The position numbers and the translations under genes were made by a program. From Orbilia blumenaviensis (taxonomy: Eukaryota > Ascomycota > Orbiliomycetes > Orbiliales > Orbiliaceae): a stretch of DNA of 64,000 bases. Below the pieces are notes generated by a model, which was not told the origin of the DNA, made no database searches, and saw nothing but the letters and a program-made list of their open reading frames with translations. The first letter of the stretch is position 1; each line of letters opens with the position of its first letter. The stretch covers positions 1,116,001-1,180,000 of the forward strand of contig JAVHNS010000015.1 in the NCBI GenBank assembly GCA_036872755.1, written 5' to 3'. Of this stretch, positions 1-12,871 are shown one piece after another.

Positions 1-857
1 AATTTAGGGACTTTTGGCTGAATTGCTTAGTGGTTGACTTATGTCCAATATAGTCCCTCGACCGCCAATAGCGTCTCATGGCCAGAAAAGAAGAACTTCT
101 TTTCAGGAAGTTGCAATTGGCACATTTCGGTACTTAAATTATGACCGAGATACCCCTTAAATAGCCATTGCAAAAAAGAAAACTTGATTTTGCTATAGTT
201 CCGTTGGCCTCAACCATTATGGAATACAATTTACAATTGATGAAATTTACTACCAACGAGACCAAAATCCACCTAGTTCGAAGCCATCTGTGGTATTTTG
301 GGCAATCAACACATTATTCCCTATTCCTGTGCTCTTGCGATTTTCCACCAATCGGAACCGCTCGCCGGTCCACACGCAGCCAGACTTCAACTTTTTAATT
401 TGGAGAATTGGCGTAATGCTTATTCAGATGTCAAGCATCGGCTTCAGGCTAATACGGTAGCCGAAAAATTCTCCGTGGGTAGGGCTAATTGGTAGAAGGT
501 GGTTATTGTGTTGAAGCTGTGGAGCCGATGTGGTACCATGGTCCTCGGGTCTTGCTCCCGCCCCAACCGTAGAACGACCAATGCTGAAACGTTGGTCGTG
601 GTGGGGCCTACCAAAACTTTTGCATCTCTAAGTTGATGCAAAGCTAGGACGGGGATATTCTCCTTTTCAGTACCTTGGTACTAGAAAGTCTTGTTGCGGG
701 GAAATAGCCGGGTTACATTTCGTTCCATGTGCAGGATCCATGGTAACGAAGCGGTTTCGATGCTGCCGATACTTCCCTAGAGCCCAGGCTCATAGAGTAA
801 GGTTTGGCTATTTGACATTTGAAATTACAATTTTGGCAAAATTTGAATTGGGATGAG
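1..857. other. non-coding upstream region
   Basis: I see no gene in this stretch. The short open frames have no recognisable domain and no consistent splice signals. Its right end is the promoter of the GH12 gene. Confidence 0.5.
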
Positions 858-865
858 TATAAAAG
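858..865 (+). promoter_or_regulatory. TATA box of the GH12 gene
   Basis: TATAAAAG lies 137 nt upstream of the start codon at 995. This is a plausible spacing for a highly expressed secreted-hydrolase gene with a short 5' leader. Assigned by motif and position only. Confidence 0.5.
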
Positions 866-994
866 GGACGAGACTCTCTGGACTATTGTGCCTGTTTAGG
901 GGCCAAGAAATCATTCTTCTCGAGATTAGTAACGAGCAGACTTTCTAAAGAGTATTGGTAACACTTTTGCTATATCCACTGTTTAACCGCAATT

Positions 995-2121
995 ATGAAG
1001 CAAACTATCGCTGCTGCCTTCATGGCCTTTGGCCTCGCCAGCGCCCAGGCCGGAGCTTGGGGCCAATGTAAGTACGCCTTTGTGATACCGAACAGCTATT
1101 AATTGAGTGTGCTAATACGATATATCTATTAGGCGGTGGTAATGGGTGGACTGGTCCTACTTCTTGTATTTCTGGATACACCTGTACCTATAGCAATGAC
1201 TGGTACTCCCAATGTCTCCCCGGCGGAAGCGGAGGTACGACTGCCCGAACCACTACCACTGCCGCTAGGACTACCACCAGGACGACTACACCGGGCAGTG
1301 TCCAGACTAGCGCCGATTTCTGCGGCCAGTGGGACAATAAGGATACTGGTACCTATATCATCTACAACAACCTTTGGGGATCTGGATCAGCCACTTCTGG
1401 ATCGCAATGCACTGGGTTAGATTATTCGAGCGGTAACACTGTTAGATGGCATACTAGTTGGACTTGGCAGGGAGGCCCATAGTATGTTTCCATTCTATAC
1501 TATACTATTAGGTGACGGATAGAAGTAAGCTAACAGCAACCAAATAGCAACGTCAAGAGCTACGCCAACGCCAACCTCAAGTTCACACCCAAGAAGCTCA
1601 GCGCTCTCTCCACTATCCCCACCACTCTCAAATATACCTACGCCAATACCGCCGGCATGGTCGCCAATGTCGCATATGATATGTTCACTGCATCCTCTTC
1701 CGGCAGCAACACACCTGAATACGAGATTATGATCTGGCTTGGCGCATACGGTGGCGCCGGTCCAATCTCTAGCACTGGTAGCACCATTGCTACTCCATCC
1801 ATTGATGGTATCTCCTGGAAGTTGTACAAGGGGCCCAACGGTCAGATGACTGTTTTCAGCTTCGTCGCTAGCAATGCACCAGTTACTAGCTGGAGCGGTG
1901 ATCTGAACAACTTCATCAAGTACCTCACCAGCAGCCAGGGCTTGCCAAGCGGTCAATTTTTGAACAGTAAGCTTACACCTCTATAATACTTAAGGTATAA
2001 CATAGCGAAATACTGACCTAATAAAACTGTAGCCGTTCAAACCGGAACCGAACCTTTCATTAATAACGCTGGTGTTACTGCCAAGTTCACGGTCACCGAC
2101 TACTCCGTTGTTGTTAATTAA
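995..2121 (+). CDS. CBM1-GH12 endoglucanase / xyloglucanase, secreted
   Basis: Four exons: 995-1067, 1133-1481, 1548-1966 and 2033-2121, giving 309 aa. All phases join cleanly. Residues 1-18 form a signal peptide. A fungal CBM1 cellulose-binding module follows (about 20-56: WGQCGG, NGWTG, then NDWYSQCLP, with aromatic face residues and paired cysteines). A Thr/Arg-rich linker leads to a GH12 domain from about residue 85 to the end. GH12 marks are visible: YNNLWG, SWTWQGG, SYANA, the nucleophile Glu in EYEIMIWLG (E200) and the acid/base Glu in TGTEPF (E287). GH12 enzymes hydrolyse beta-1,4-glucan or xyloglucan outside the cell; which substrate applies here cannot be read from the sequence. The first intron splits the CBM1 at its first cysteine codon. 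The N-terminal position of the CBM1 is less usual than a C-terminal one in this family. Confidence 0.93.
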
Positions 2122-3190
2122 GTGGATTGACCGGTGACGATTGATTCTCTCGTTAGATATCGATGCGTAGGATTTCTCAGACCAGGGCGCTATATGCATC
2201 TTACTACTCTGAACAGTAAGGTGATTGTACATAAATATATATGCGAACGGTTTTGTAAATATGGTAGTTTAAAGGGCCAAACAAGCTTAAAAGTCACTTG
2301 CGAGCGTAAATTATAGGCTGGCCTAGGCCCAGCATATTTTACTTATCATCCGCAGTAACCGATTCTCGAACAATGACAACTGTATCTGCACCAGAAGGTC
2401 AAGGCGGCTATATATGAGGAGACTTAACTTTAAATTGACATTGAAATTTAAGGCATCTCATTACTGTAGCGATCTGCTCTTAATCTTTATTTTTGGTCCC
2501 AGAGCAGGGATCATTGCTTTTTTTGCAACCTGTATCTAGGTGAGGGATTGATAAAAACGTGCGCGACTTTGCATTGTTTCTTTGTTGCCTGCGTCTGCGT
2601 CGTTCTAGTGGTTGCAACTCCTACGCAACACATGTTGGTGTTGTAAAATACCCTCTTTGTTCAAAGATCCAGGAATTGGCTGCACGCGGCTTCGAGGTCA
2701 AGAACCAACATGAATTTCCTTTCATTCAGACAGGTAGCACACGTCTACACGCCCAGATATTTTAGAAAACGATTCACTAGTAACTTCGAGACTATTTCTT
2801 AATTAGAATAGCTGTCCCGGATCTGTTGCTCTTCTACCAGGCAATAGGGATCGCTGGAATTTTCAGCAGGCGGCGAGTATTCTCCAGGCTCGGCCCTAGG
2901 TTCCTTTCTTATTTTTCACGGTTTCTTCTAAGATAGCTGCTGCTATTTTCTAGCACCATACAAAATCTGATTCTATCAAACTGCTGTTTTATATTCTTTT
3001 ATTCACTTGTTAAATATTCTTTTGCTACATCTTCATCACACCCCGGACCCTGTTCTAGTGACAACGACCCTATCAAAGTCAACCATCGAGCTAGCAGCGT
3101 TTGACCCTGCAGAAAAGGTCAACTACGTAAAAGCGAAAGTCTATTCTATAAGCTAGGGATAGGCCTCACGAGGGTTAATAAGCCCCCAAG
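2122..3190. other. intergenic region between GH12 and the acidic nuclear-type protein
   Basis: About 1.1 kb with the GH12 3' end and the promoter side of the next gene. It is AT-rich with T-tracts around 2510-2525 and 2990-3020. No supported gene. Confidence 0.5.
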
Positions 3191-6100
3191 ATGGCTAGCC
3201 GTCGGCCTATCGATCCAAATGCCATACCTGTTATGGACCCTTATCAATACAACGGTCCTTTCCATTGCCCTCCACAAACCCCCTACAACAGAACCAGAAG
3301 CAACAACTTCCCGATCGATGTTCCATTTAACCCCGAGTTCCTAGGGCCAGAGGTATCAGACGCCTTAAGTTCCCTCCTCAGTTCTACTGCAGCACCGTCG
3401 GGCCCTATAGCTGCCCAAACATTCCTCCAAAATGCTACATCCGCGGAAATAGACGAGGTTTACGATTGGTTCGTCCCGATCAATGGACAGGAAGATAATC
3501 TTGCAGGCCTTGGTGGCAACTGGGACTACGTCAAATGGAATGCGATGGTTGTTGCATGCTTTATGAAGCAGATCCAGTTGGGCCGGGACCTGAGGAAGCT
3601 GGTGAGGGTGCACCCCCCGATCCAATTATATTGCAATCATAACGACACCAAAGTGACCCAGGCGGGAATCATGGGTAGCCAGCAATTTGAGGCGCTTTAT
3701 ATGAGGAAGGACGTAAATAGCCCAAGGAATCCTCATGAAGGGACATCAGGCAAACCAGTCAGAATTACCAGAAGGAATATAAGGCTCCCAGAAGATGGGG
3801 CAGGAGGTGTCGATGGAGCACTGCCATCCTTCATTGATCCCAGTGCAGGAGACGAGCTGGAGAGTTCCGGTGTAACTGATACTGGGGAGAAACGATCGGA
3901 TTCTAGCTCTGAGAAAAAACGAGAAGAGGATGAAGATGATGAGGGCAACAACAAGGATGACGGCGACGACAGTGAGGATGACGATGATGATGACGACGAT
4001 GATGATGACGACGACGACAGCGACGACGACGAGGAGGAGGCGGACGGTGAAAAGGGGGACGGGGAAACAAAGGACGTAGAAACGGAGGAATTAGGGAAGG
4101 AGGAAGGAAAAGAAGAAGTAGAAAAGAAGGAAGGGGAAAAGGAGGAGGGGGAGGGAGATCCAGGAACAGCTCCGCATTCAGATGATAGTAGTGATGAATC
4201 TGGGGACGATGTTCCAGAGTGGAGGAGACTTAAACCCGCACAAATTGGGACGACAGCTGTGAAGCACCGTCTGGCCGACCAGTATGGGAGTGATAGCTTT
4301 TTGGCCCTTGATGACCAAGGCCGTTGGGTACCAACTGGTCCGCTTCCGCCTCGAGACATCATGACACTTATCGACGACGATGATCCACTCGCTGGCATTC
4401 TAACTATCGCGGCCAAAGAGCTAATTAGTGAAGCTAAAGATAAAACAAAGAAGGTGAAGAAGAAGAGGACTAGCGGATCTAAGGAAGAGGCGACTACCAC
4501 TGGCGAAAGCGGCCTATCATCGTTACGTTCGACAAAAAGACCACAAGATAGATCGGCTATGTCGGGATCTGGTCGACATTCGAAAAGAAGAAAAATCTCG
4601 GATAGTGATTCTGTTCTACATCGAGTGGGGACTAGATTCAAGCAATCCGGGCTTCGAACAACAGGTGATGGCGCCGATGTTCCGGCGGCAAAAGCAGGAG
4701 AAACTATAAAAGAAACATCAAGAGAAACGGCAGGAGTAACAGAGAAGGCAACAGAGCCTAGCTCTGATGTGAATAAGGACAATGCTACTGCTACCATGCC
4801 GTGGGAAAGGTACCATGCAAGTATTGGTGGTAAAGGCCCTGATTTCCGTCGGAGAGTATGGCCATCACTGAAGAAAGATCTTGGTAAAAAGAGATGGCAC
4901 ATTATGCCTGTTGCTTGTGATGTCAATGGCGAACTCCGGTGGTGGTTGATGGTAATTGATATGCAGGTTCAGCGGCGCTGGAATGTGGATGCCGGCAAGG
5001 TCGGAAAGAAAAGTGACACCGAGCCGACGGGGACAGATGCGGTTGGCCCAGCTCGCTGCATCTGGGTGTATAATCCCTGCGGTCCCCCATCCTCGCCTGA
5101 CGGATCTGTCTTTGAAAAGTTTTTGTCAGAAGTACCTCAATACTTATATTCACTGGCAAGCTATGAAATACTTAATCTCGACCATCATAACACCCCGGTA
5201 ACATACCCTCGAACCAACAATGCAGCTGAATTGGATCGTCTCCAAAACGGCAAAATGGCGGCTGCATCCTACGATCATCCCGGCAAGTTTAGACGTTTTG
5301 GTTTTAAGGTAACAATCAATGGGAGCCGATTCAACTGGAGAAATCGAAACCCGCACACAGGTGTTGAGGTCATCCATGCCATGGGACGCATCCTGAATAT
5401 GATAGAGACAGAGGACGCTCGTATTGCAGCTATGTGGAGAACCCTGGGAGCTTCACCCGAGCATATCCAGTGCATCGTGCCTGGTACATCAGCCTCGAGC
5501 GCAAGGGAATTGGACCTACTCCAAGAATCTGACCGTCGGATATCTTTCCAGAATCGTGTCCGGACTGAAACTATGTGGGAGATACAAAGGTATATGGATT
5601 GGACGCAACTGGTAAGTCGGGAGACCCACTGCTGCTAGACAAAAGTCCCAGCAGCTATAAAACTATACATCATATTTGAGAACTGACAATTTTTGTAATC
5701 TGCTACAGAGAGGATATCCTTTCCATGAACAAATTCCAGATACAATACCTGAAGAGGGGTATGCTATGCTTAAAAATCTTTATAGTAATCATCAAGACGT
5801 CTGGCGACAAATTTCACAATGGTTTGACCAAGGAAGCCGTGCTGTAGTTATTGGTATGGATCTTGCTACGTACGCCGCCACGAAGCAAGTAGTATCGTTA
5901 CCCTTATCAACGGGAACCATGGTGGTCCTACACGGGTAATTAGTCCTCATGAGCCCTTGGAGTGTATGAATTGCTTTATTTTAAACTTTTACTAATAGCT
6001 CTCCTCTGTATAGTGAGAAACAAAGGCACCCGTCCGATGATCCAAATACCAAATGGTGGACGGATGCTACCGGTCCCGGGCCGGAAATATTGAAACTACT

Positions 6101-8658
6101 TCCTGATGATTGCCCGGGAAAGATAAACCCGGGATATAAATACCATAGATATGCCCACCTTAGAGAAGGTATATTGTTCCCTGTGTTTATTCGCATCTAG
6201 ATCTGTCTGGTGATGCGCCATTTCCACTAATTATGAACTGTGCAAACCGACAGATTCCAAAGGCGGACCGATACCTGTGGGAGGGGGGCCGAAACGGCCA
6301 ACAGATATTGTAGAAAACCAGTATCCACAACTGATGATCTCCCTTATTGTCGACCACGTAGGCCGCGGAATAATCCATATGGGAAATAGGCCGAACGGAG
6401 TTTGGAAAGTCAATGGGGTTTCTGTCCAGCAAAGCGAAGTAATCACACGTTTCAGCCATGTCACTCACCTCTACGGAGGCGCTATGCATTGGCTCTTTTT
6501 AAGACGATTCGCCACTACCAATTCCGATAACATTAAAATACAGACAACCGTGGCCCGAGATATCAAGAATAGCGCCTGGAAACAAAAGAAGTCAGTAGCC
6601 GAAGCTCTCGAAGAATACCAACCGGATGACCCTACATGGGCGTATCCTCGTCACACATACCCTAACGAGATCTACAAAAAGTATATCTTTGACCTCGGAA
6701 ACCAAGCTCCACATTTCCACCATCACCATCGCCCTAAAAATATTGAGAGCCACGAGGAAGATATTCTCTGGCAATCATTCAATAACAGTAGCAACACTAT
6801 TCTGTGCCAAAATCCACAATGTTTACAGCACTCAGGTCTAGTAGGGGATATGGCGTTGGCAGCACCTAACGATACGTCTAAGCCATGTTTTAACGAGGCC
6901 TGCGTGAGCGACAAGTATGAGACTCAGTATTACCGATCCACCACATGTACGGATATTACAAGAGGTCGGTGCTTACCAAATATTGATGGAGTACTCGGCC
7001 ACCATGTCCCTGGAATTCCGGGTCATTTATTCGTTGATAACGGTGTCTTATTGTTCCAACCCGAGATGTTGGTGACTTCGTCAGAGGAAAACATTGATAC
7101 TAATGGTGTTATACCTCGGGATATGAAGGTTTCCGTCGATGAAGATGGAAAAGAGATGCCAGTTGACGACATAAATGCCCTCCCAGTCCCGCCTCTATGC
7201 TGGAACAGAGTGGTTTTTACGCCAGTGGGACGGTTCCCTAGCACTAGTGCGGCAAGGGAATACCTAGTGCGGAACTACAACTACGACCCTATCATACTGT
7301 CCGAAGGCGAGCACAGCGGAGCCGCCTACGACATGACGATGTATGAACGTCTTAACTACTACAGGATTTTGATGTGGAACCAAGTCCTGCCGGAAATCCA
7401 AAAAGGGTGGTGGCGAGAGCAAGAACATATGAACCAGCAGCATGGATATTTCACTAAGTACGACGTTAACGGCTGGTCCGAAACGAGCTTTAGGCTTGGT
7501 TACCAGTCTGACGTCCGCTCAAAGTCCGCCTGGGGGACACCTGGCTCTGAAGAAAGTACAATGCCTAAAGGGACGAGTCGAAAGAGAGTCGTAGGAACGG
7601 GCGATCCATTTGCCTGGGACCTGGTTAATGGCCGATTGCCCAAATATTCGCTTCCTTGGGATATGAGCGATAATACAGGGCCAAAGTTTGGATATTCAAG
7701 TGCAGTAGGCATGTTGGGGGGGCGTGTCGCCTCAGAAGACGGCGACGAGCCAGGGACTAGAAGTGCCCGGACTAAAAACCAACTTAGGGAAACCCCATTT
7801 GACATTCTTAAGTTCTTGGAAAGTGTTACATTACGCCCACCATATGAAAAGTTTGAGGAAGTGCACGAGCAATTGCCGGATGAAGGCAATACAATAGACG
7901 AAGTGCCTCCAGTCAATGACTCAAGGAAACGGGATAAGCCCAGCTCTCTTCGGACTGAGAGGGCGTTTAGGTCTCAAATACCACTATATAATCAGGTCCC
8001 CGCACCAGCACCAATTGCTACTGTCCTAAAGCAACAAGAGATTCATTCACCACTAGATAGCCGGGTAATCAAGGACATCGATGGGAATGAGGTCGACATC
8101 GAGCCAACTGATACTTTTCTGCCAAAGACCCGATTCATCCCGTATAAACAGGGGTTGATTGAAGAAAGGTATATTCAAATCCGCCGACAGGGAGTAAAAG
8201 TGCCGATCAGGCTGCCAGTTAGTCGGAAATATATTAGCAGACCGGAAGGAATAGAAACTGAGGGAGAGGAAGATGTCTTGGAGAGCAAGAATGGACCCAG
8301 CATGTGTAAACCTAGCAATGAATCAAAGGCTCCGGACCACGAGCCCGATTCTCAAGCCCCTAGGAAGTCGGAAGACGCTGTGTGTGTAGAAACAAACAAG
8401 ACGCAGATACAAAAGGGTGTATCCAAACCCAATCCCCCTATTACGCTAGTCCCTGCAAAAGGATCTAAAGAACGAGAAAATGGTATAAAAAGGAAACGAG
8501 AAGACGAGGTGTACCGAACACAGGCTACCCAGAAGAGGCGGGGCGCAAAACTTGATCACAAAAGAAAAAAGTCGAGCCAAGATGACGGAAGTGATGATGA
8601 ACTACAAAATATAAGCACGGGCAATGTAACGGCAAAGACATTTCGCAGATCTAAATAA
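3191..8658 (+). CDS. unrecognised 1735-aa acidic protein, probably nuclear
   Basis: I do not recognise this protein. Four exons join in phase: 3191-5611, 5709-5935, 6014-6168 and 6254-8658. The start ATG has a strong context (AAG ATG G). Residues about 235-330 are extremely acidic, including a long Asp run (nt 3950-4035) followed by a Glu/Lys-rich part. Residues about 537-690 (KRWHI, RWWLMVID, then WVYNPCGP and a following helix) are laid out like the core of an Ulp1/C48 cysteine-protease fold, but the catalytic His before Trp is Arg here, so any relation would be to an inactive or very diverged copy. Residues about 1117-1149 hold CQNPQC and CFNEAC, a CX4C-X21-CX4C pattern that could bind zinc. 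The last 60 residues carry KRKR, KKRR and KRKK clusters, a likely nuclear localisation signal. A chromatin- or nucleus-associated role is inference only. Exons 2 and 3 are short and rest on splice-site logic. Confidence 0.72.
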
Positions 8659-11654
8659 AAGAATCCAAGGATAGTGATATAGTAATAGGCGGTATTTCCA
8701 CAAAATCGGATTATTCTTCTATGGCAATAACGTAACAGGAAGGTTTTAGGAGTATGGTGGTATCATGTACGCACATTATAGCGTCTCTTATAAATTAACG
8801 TAAATATACTATTCATGTGCATTAGTCAGCAGCTTAGTTAATGATGGAACAAAGTCTATATGAACTTGAAGAATTAGTTGACTATGTTCACTAAAAAAGT
8901 AAAATGTGTTCAACGATATTTTGGAGAAGCATACACTACATCCCTGTGTTCTGTGGTGACCCTTTGAATTGCTTGGTTGTGATGCAGCGCCGATAATTGA
9001 TTACTGTGGCCGAGCGGCCACCCGGTACTAGTGCCGACACACAAGGCCGCGAGCCGCTACTCAGGGCACTAAAAATTCCGGTGACCGTCCCACAGACCCC
9101 AGAGTGTGCACTTGACTGTGTCAAACGAGAGCCCATGTTTTGCTCCTGGGCTAATTATTTCGATACCCCGCGGGTATGATGGCGGCCGAATGATGTGAGG
9201 CTTTCTCGGTTCGGTTCGCACTTCGCGATTTCGCATTTCCTGGGGGCAATCGCGCCATTCTGAATCGTGGGCTGCGATTCGCCAATGTGACTAAGACTAC
9301 CTCACTGCGCCCCACCAACTTTATATCAACGTCCGCTCCTCTGACGTTTGCTATCAAATTTCACTAGAATATTGATTTAAAAGAAATAATAACTAAAGCA
9401 AAACCATAGTTAGATATGGAACTGATATTCGCGGATGCGAATAAACTTCGCTACTTAAGTGTTGCCACCATACCACACAATGTCTGACTAGAAATACCAT
9501 ATCTAGACCAAGCATACACAACTATTTCATTCATTCTAGATTCATGAAAATATTCAAATAGAGACAAATAACACAGACCGTTGATCCACATCGTGGAAAA
9601 TGGAATGGGCTACAATTCCCATTCGTAGTGAAATCGGGAACGCAACTTAGGAACTAACTAGGGATATTTAGACGTAATATATAGCTTAGAATTGTTCCAA
9701 AATAAGTTCAGTAGAATATGGGATCTAGAGTGATATATCAGAACGGGGCCATACTAAACATTGCTCATAAATTATTGCAAAAACGGGGGTCATGCAGTAT
9801 ACTAGGCTAGTACAAGTGTCAGCACATATTCTCATCAATGATTCGAAATTAAAGGATCTCTAGATCTATAGATGACTAGCTACATACCATAATAAACGGC
9901 ACCCGCGTGGCTACCGAATCGTAAAGGTAATTTGAGCCAGTACAGACCCACAAACGTTATCTATAAGGAAGACCTCAACTGCTGACGTGAGGGCTGCCCG
10001 CATGCCCCCGAGATCTTTCCCCAACTCAAAACCTAAAATTGAAAGTAATACATAGAAGGTGAAGGCGTAATTAGATATAAACCCCGATCTAGTATGAGCC
10101 TAGTTTATACCATATATACAAAATGGGTCAAAACACACTGAACTCACAAAACACACAAAACTGATAGAACAAGGACGATGAGTGAAGATAGAAGAGAGGC
10201 TGGAGCCGTGGAGACCTCTGGCATAATATGAATAGGGATCAGAGGGATGTACAGCTGATCCCTAACAAAAACAGACACTGAAATTTTAAGCGAGATCTTG
10301 GCACGACACAAGCCTGGCATAAATGCGTTAATTTAACACACTTGTGCCAGATTTCTATCCTGCCAAAATCTCACTGAAAGTTCAGCGTATGTTTATAAGT
10401 TCAGTCTGTGTTTCTGAATTCAGTGTGTTCTGACCTCTTTTATCTGCCATACTAGTTTAATTTTTATTGATATTTGATATCCAAACTTGGTCCTGACATT
10501 TTGACGGATGAATATGGCGTCGAGTCAAAGCACAGACTAACTACCTCAGCTTAGTCCCAGTAACATTACCAAAACGACTAACTTGCAAATCCAACAATGA
10601 ATACGAAGGCTGCTCTGGACGCTGCGCAGCACTGAATTATTTAATGACGGAAACTTGTTAGGCCGCTTATCTGCAGGGCTTTATGAATAAGACAAGGACC
10701 GGAAATCATTCTAGAACTATGAAATCGCTTGCATCAGCCAAAGGTCAGAAGCCCCTAAGTTATGTCAACCTGCTTCGTTAGGCTTATCTTCATTTATACT
10801 GATACACAGTCTCGAAGGCGGCTACCAATAGTACATTACTCAATGCGTTGATACCGAAGATTGATGGCTTTTAGATATTATATTGGCACGGAAGCTAGGT
10901 ATCATAGATACATCACGGTAGGTAAAGCATAGTTCCGCTCTTCCAAGAAATACAAAAATCTAGGAAATGGCGATTAATACTGAATATATCCAATACATCA
11001 TTTCAGCCCAACACTGTAGTGTTGAATGCGGCTTTATATAAACATTATACATTTTTCATGTAATAGCTAGAGATATTATACTTAGTTCGCTTAAGACAGG
11101 GTCATTAATGGCTCTTGCCGTTTCAATAAACGACTCAAACTTGTAAGTCCAAGACTGCTTACGGCCGAAAGAAGCTAAAGTGGTAACTAGTTGGTTGGTA
11201 TATGGAAGGATCTAAGCATACCCAGGCTCTAGTTAAGGGCTGGACCTGGTCAGCACCTGGGTATATTCAATATAACCTGTTAACTCCAATAGCGAAGCTT
11301 AAACCAATAGGAAGGGGCTATTGTACGCGATAGTAGAAGCGAATTGACATATCAAGGTATCCACACAATTAGCCGGTGCCGAGGCGGGTCAGACCAGGGT
11401 GTGAATCCGCCGTATATATGCATTTCTCCCCGACATGGGGCAAAATTTGGAACAAAAGTATGCTCAATTCGTCTTATTTTTCGGCTTTCTATAGCTCTCG
11501 TTTCCTATGATCGGTCGGAATTGTGGTACGATGATCCACCAGTCACACACCCGACAGGGGGAAACAAAGCTTACCCTTCAGCGAGGCTGGGCAGGAACTT
11601 TGTGTTACAGTTCCCAACCTTATAGCGTTAGCATGACGAGGTCTTGTTCAAAGA
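8659..11654. other. gene-poor 3-kb spacer
   Basis: No coding exon with a recognisable product. Most of it is AT-rich with many stops in all frames; a more GC-balanced patch lies at about 9000-9330. An inverted-repeat element lies inside (10126-10435, listed separately). It may be decayed mobile-element sequence, but no transposase remnant is readable. Confidence 0.5.
10126..10435. mobile_element. fold-back / MITE-like inverted-repeat element
   Basis: The left arm starts GGTCAAAACACACTGAACTC at 10126. The right arm ends at 10435, and its reverse complement starts GGTCAGAACACACTGAATTC. The arms stay similar for about 40 nt. A second, nested pair of arms is present: 10271-10303 (CTGAAATTTTAAGCGAGATC then TTGGCA) and 10361-10390, whose reverse complement reads CTGAACTTTCAGTGAGATTT then TGGCA. 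The whole 310-bp unit can therefore fold on itself. TA dinucleotides lie a few bases outside both ends, but no clear target-site duplication can be called. It has no open frame. This fits a non-autonomous DNA element; family unknown. Confidence 0.5.
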
Positions 11655-11662
11655 TATAAAGG
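11655..11662 (+). promoter_or_regulatory. TATA box of the CBM1 cysteine-module gene
   Basis: TATAAAGG lies 152 nt upstream of the start at 11807, the same spacing class as the TATA boxes of the GH12 and DUF4360 genes in this window. Motif and position only. Confidence 0.4.
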
Positions 11663-11806
11663 CTTTCCTACGGCATCTCGTGTAATTTTGATATTTTCTC
11701 ACAGTGGTACCCTTCACAAGATCAAGCCCGTATTTTGAATCAGTCTAGTCGGAGCCCAGCCTATACGAAAATTCTTACATTTAGTATCAATATTGAGGGC
11801 CTAAAT

Positions 11807-12871
11807 ATGAGATCACACGAAATATTATTCTTTGGCTTGCAAGCGTTGGCTATGGCCACAGCCCAAGTTATTCCAGGGGCTTGGCAGCAAGTATGTATTA
11901 GCTAAACCCTGCATTCAATATTCTCAAGAAACTGAATGGTTACTTACATCTTCGATTTCGCTATTAGTGCGACGGTATCGGATGGAATCCGGATACTAAG
12001 GGGCTGTGTCAAGATGGACTTTTCTGCACGACTTATAACGCATACTATGCCCAGTGTATTCCCAAACCGACTCCGACGGCTCCGATTACTACCCCACAGA
12101 CAACCTCATACAGGACTTCCATAAATCATACATGTTCTCAACTGAGCACATGCACCACATATCCTTGTACGTTTACCTTAAATTCACGAATCGCCTTCAA
12201 ATCGCTAACTAAAGAGGTCGCCTCGAACAGGGTGCTGCGGGGCTACTAAAACGGATTGCAGGACTTACTGTCTTGGCCAAACCGCTCCGACCATCGATAG
12301 GACTACTGTGACATGCAGCTGCCCTCCTAGGACAACGACTACTGTTTTAGTCGTTCCGCCTACACCAGTTGTCACCAGAGCGAAGCGACAGGAATACGGA
12401 ACTACTTGCCCAATGGAAACATACTATACTACCTATGCCCGTATGTGCCCAACCCGAATAGCAAAGATTCTACCCATCTGCTAACAAAACGGCAGTATGC
12501 TGCGGTGCCTCAGGAACTGCGACTGGTAGTGTCTGCAGCGGCTCCCGTCATACGACTATCGAGCATCCAATCCCTCGATGTGTCATATGTACTAATACCA
12601 CTACTACAACTTGCCCTATGTCAACTTATTATACTACCTACCCACGTAAGAGCCCCTCAGAAGTGATAAATAGTTAGTGACCACCTCAACTGACACTAAA
12701 GTTTCGCTAGTTTGTTGCGGAGCCTCCGGCACTGCTACTGGTAGCGTTTGCAGCGGGTCCCGACCCACCTCGATCCCTCATCCCGTCGTCAGATGTGCAA
12801 GCTGCACTACGAGATATCCCCCAATCGCCACAGCCGTGGTCACCAGGATCGATGTTGTAAGGGCAGGTTAA
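11807..12871 (+). CDS. secreted CBM1 protein with repeated cysteine modules
   Basis: Five exons: 11807-11890, 11968-12166, 12231-12440, 12496-12645 and 12711-12871, giving 267 aa. A signal peptide (about 1-20) is followed by a diverged CBM1 (WQQCDGIGW, then FCTTYNAYYAQC). The rest is built from a repeated module that starts just after an intron with [WL]CCGA and ends before the next intron with TCPM.TYYTTY. The three introns bounding these modules are all phase 1 at the same codon, so exons 3 and 4 are symmetric units. Exons 4 and 5 encode the identical 17 residues CCGASGTATGSVCSGSR with 9 silent differences. A KEX2-type Lys-Arg site (RAKRQEYG) separates the first module from the rest. No catalytic domain is present. 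Likely a wall- or cellulose-bound structural or effector protein (inference). Confidence 0.75.

Noticed and set aside
3733..4926. 397-codon minus-strand frame, very Ser-rich
   Set aside because: It is the antisense shadow of the acidic tract of the 3191-8658 gene; the Ser run mirrors the Asp codons.
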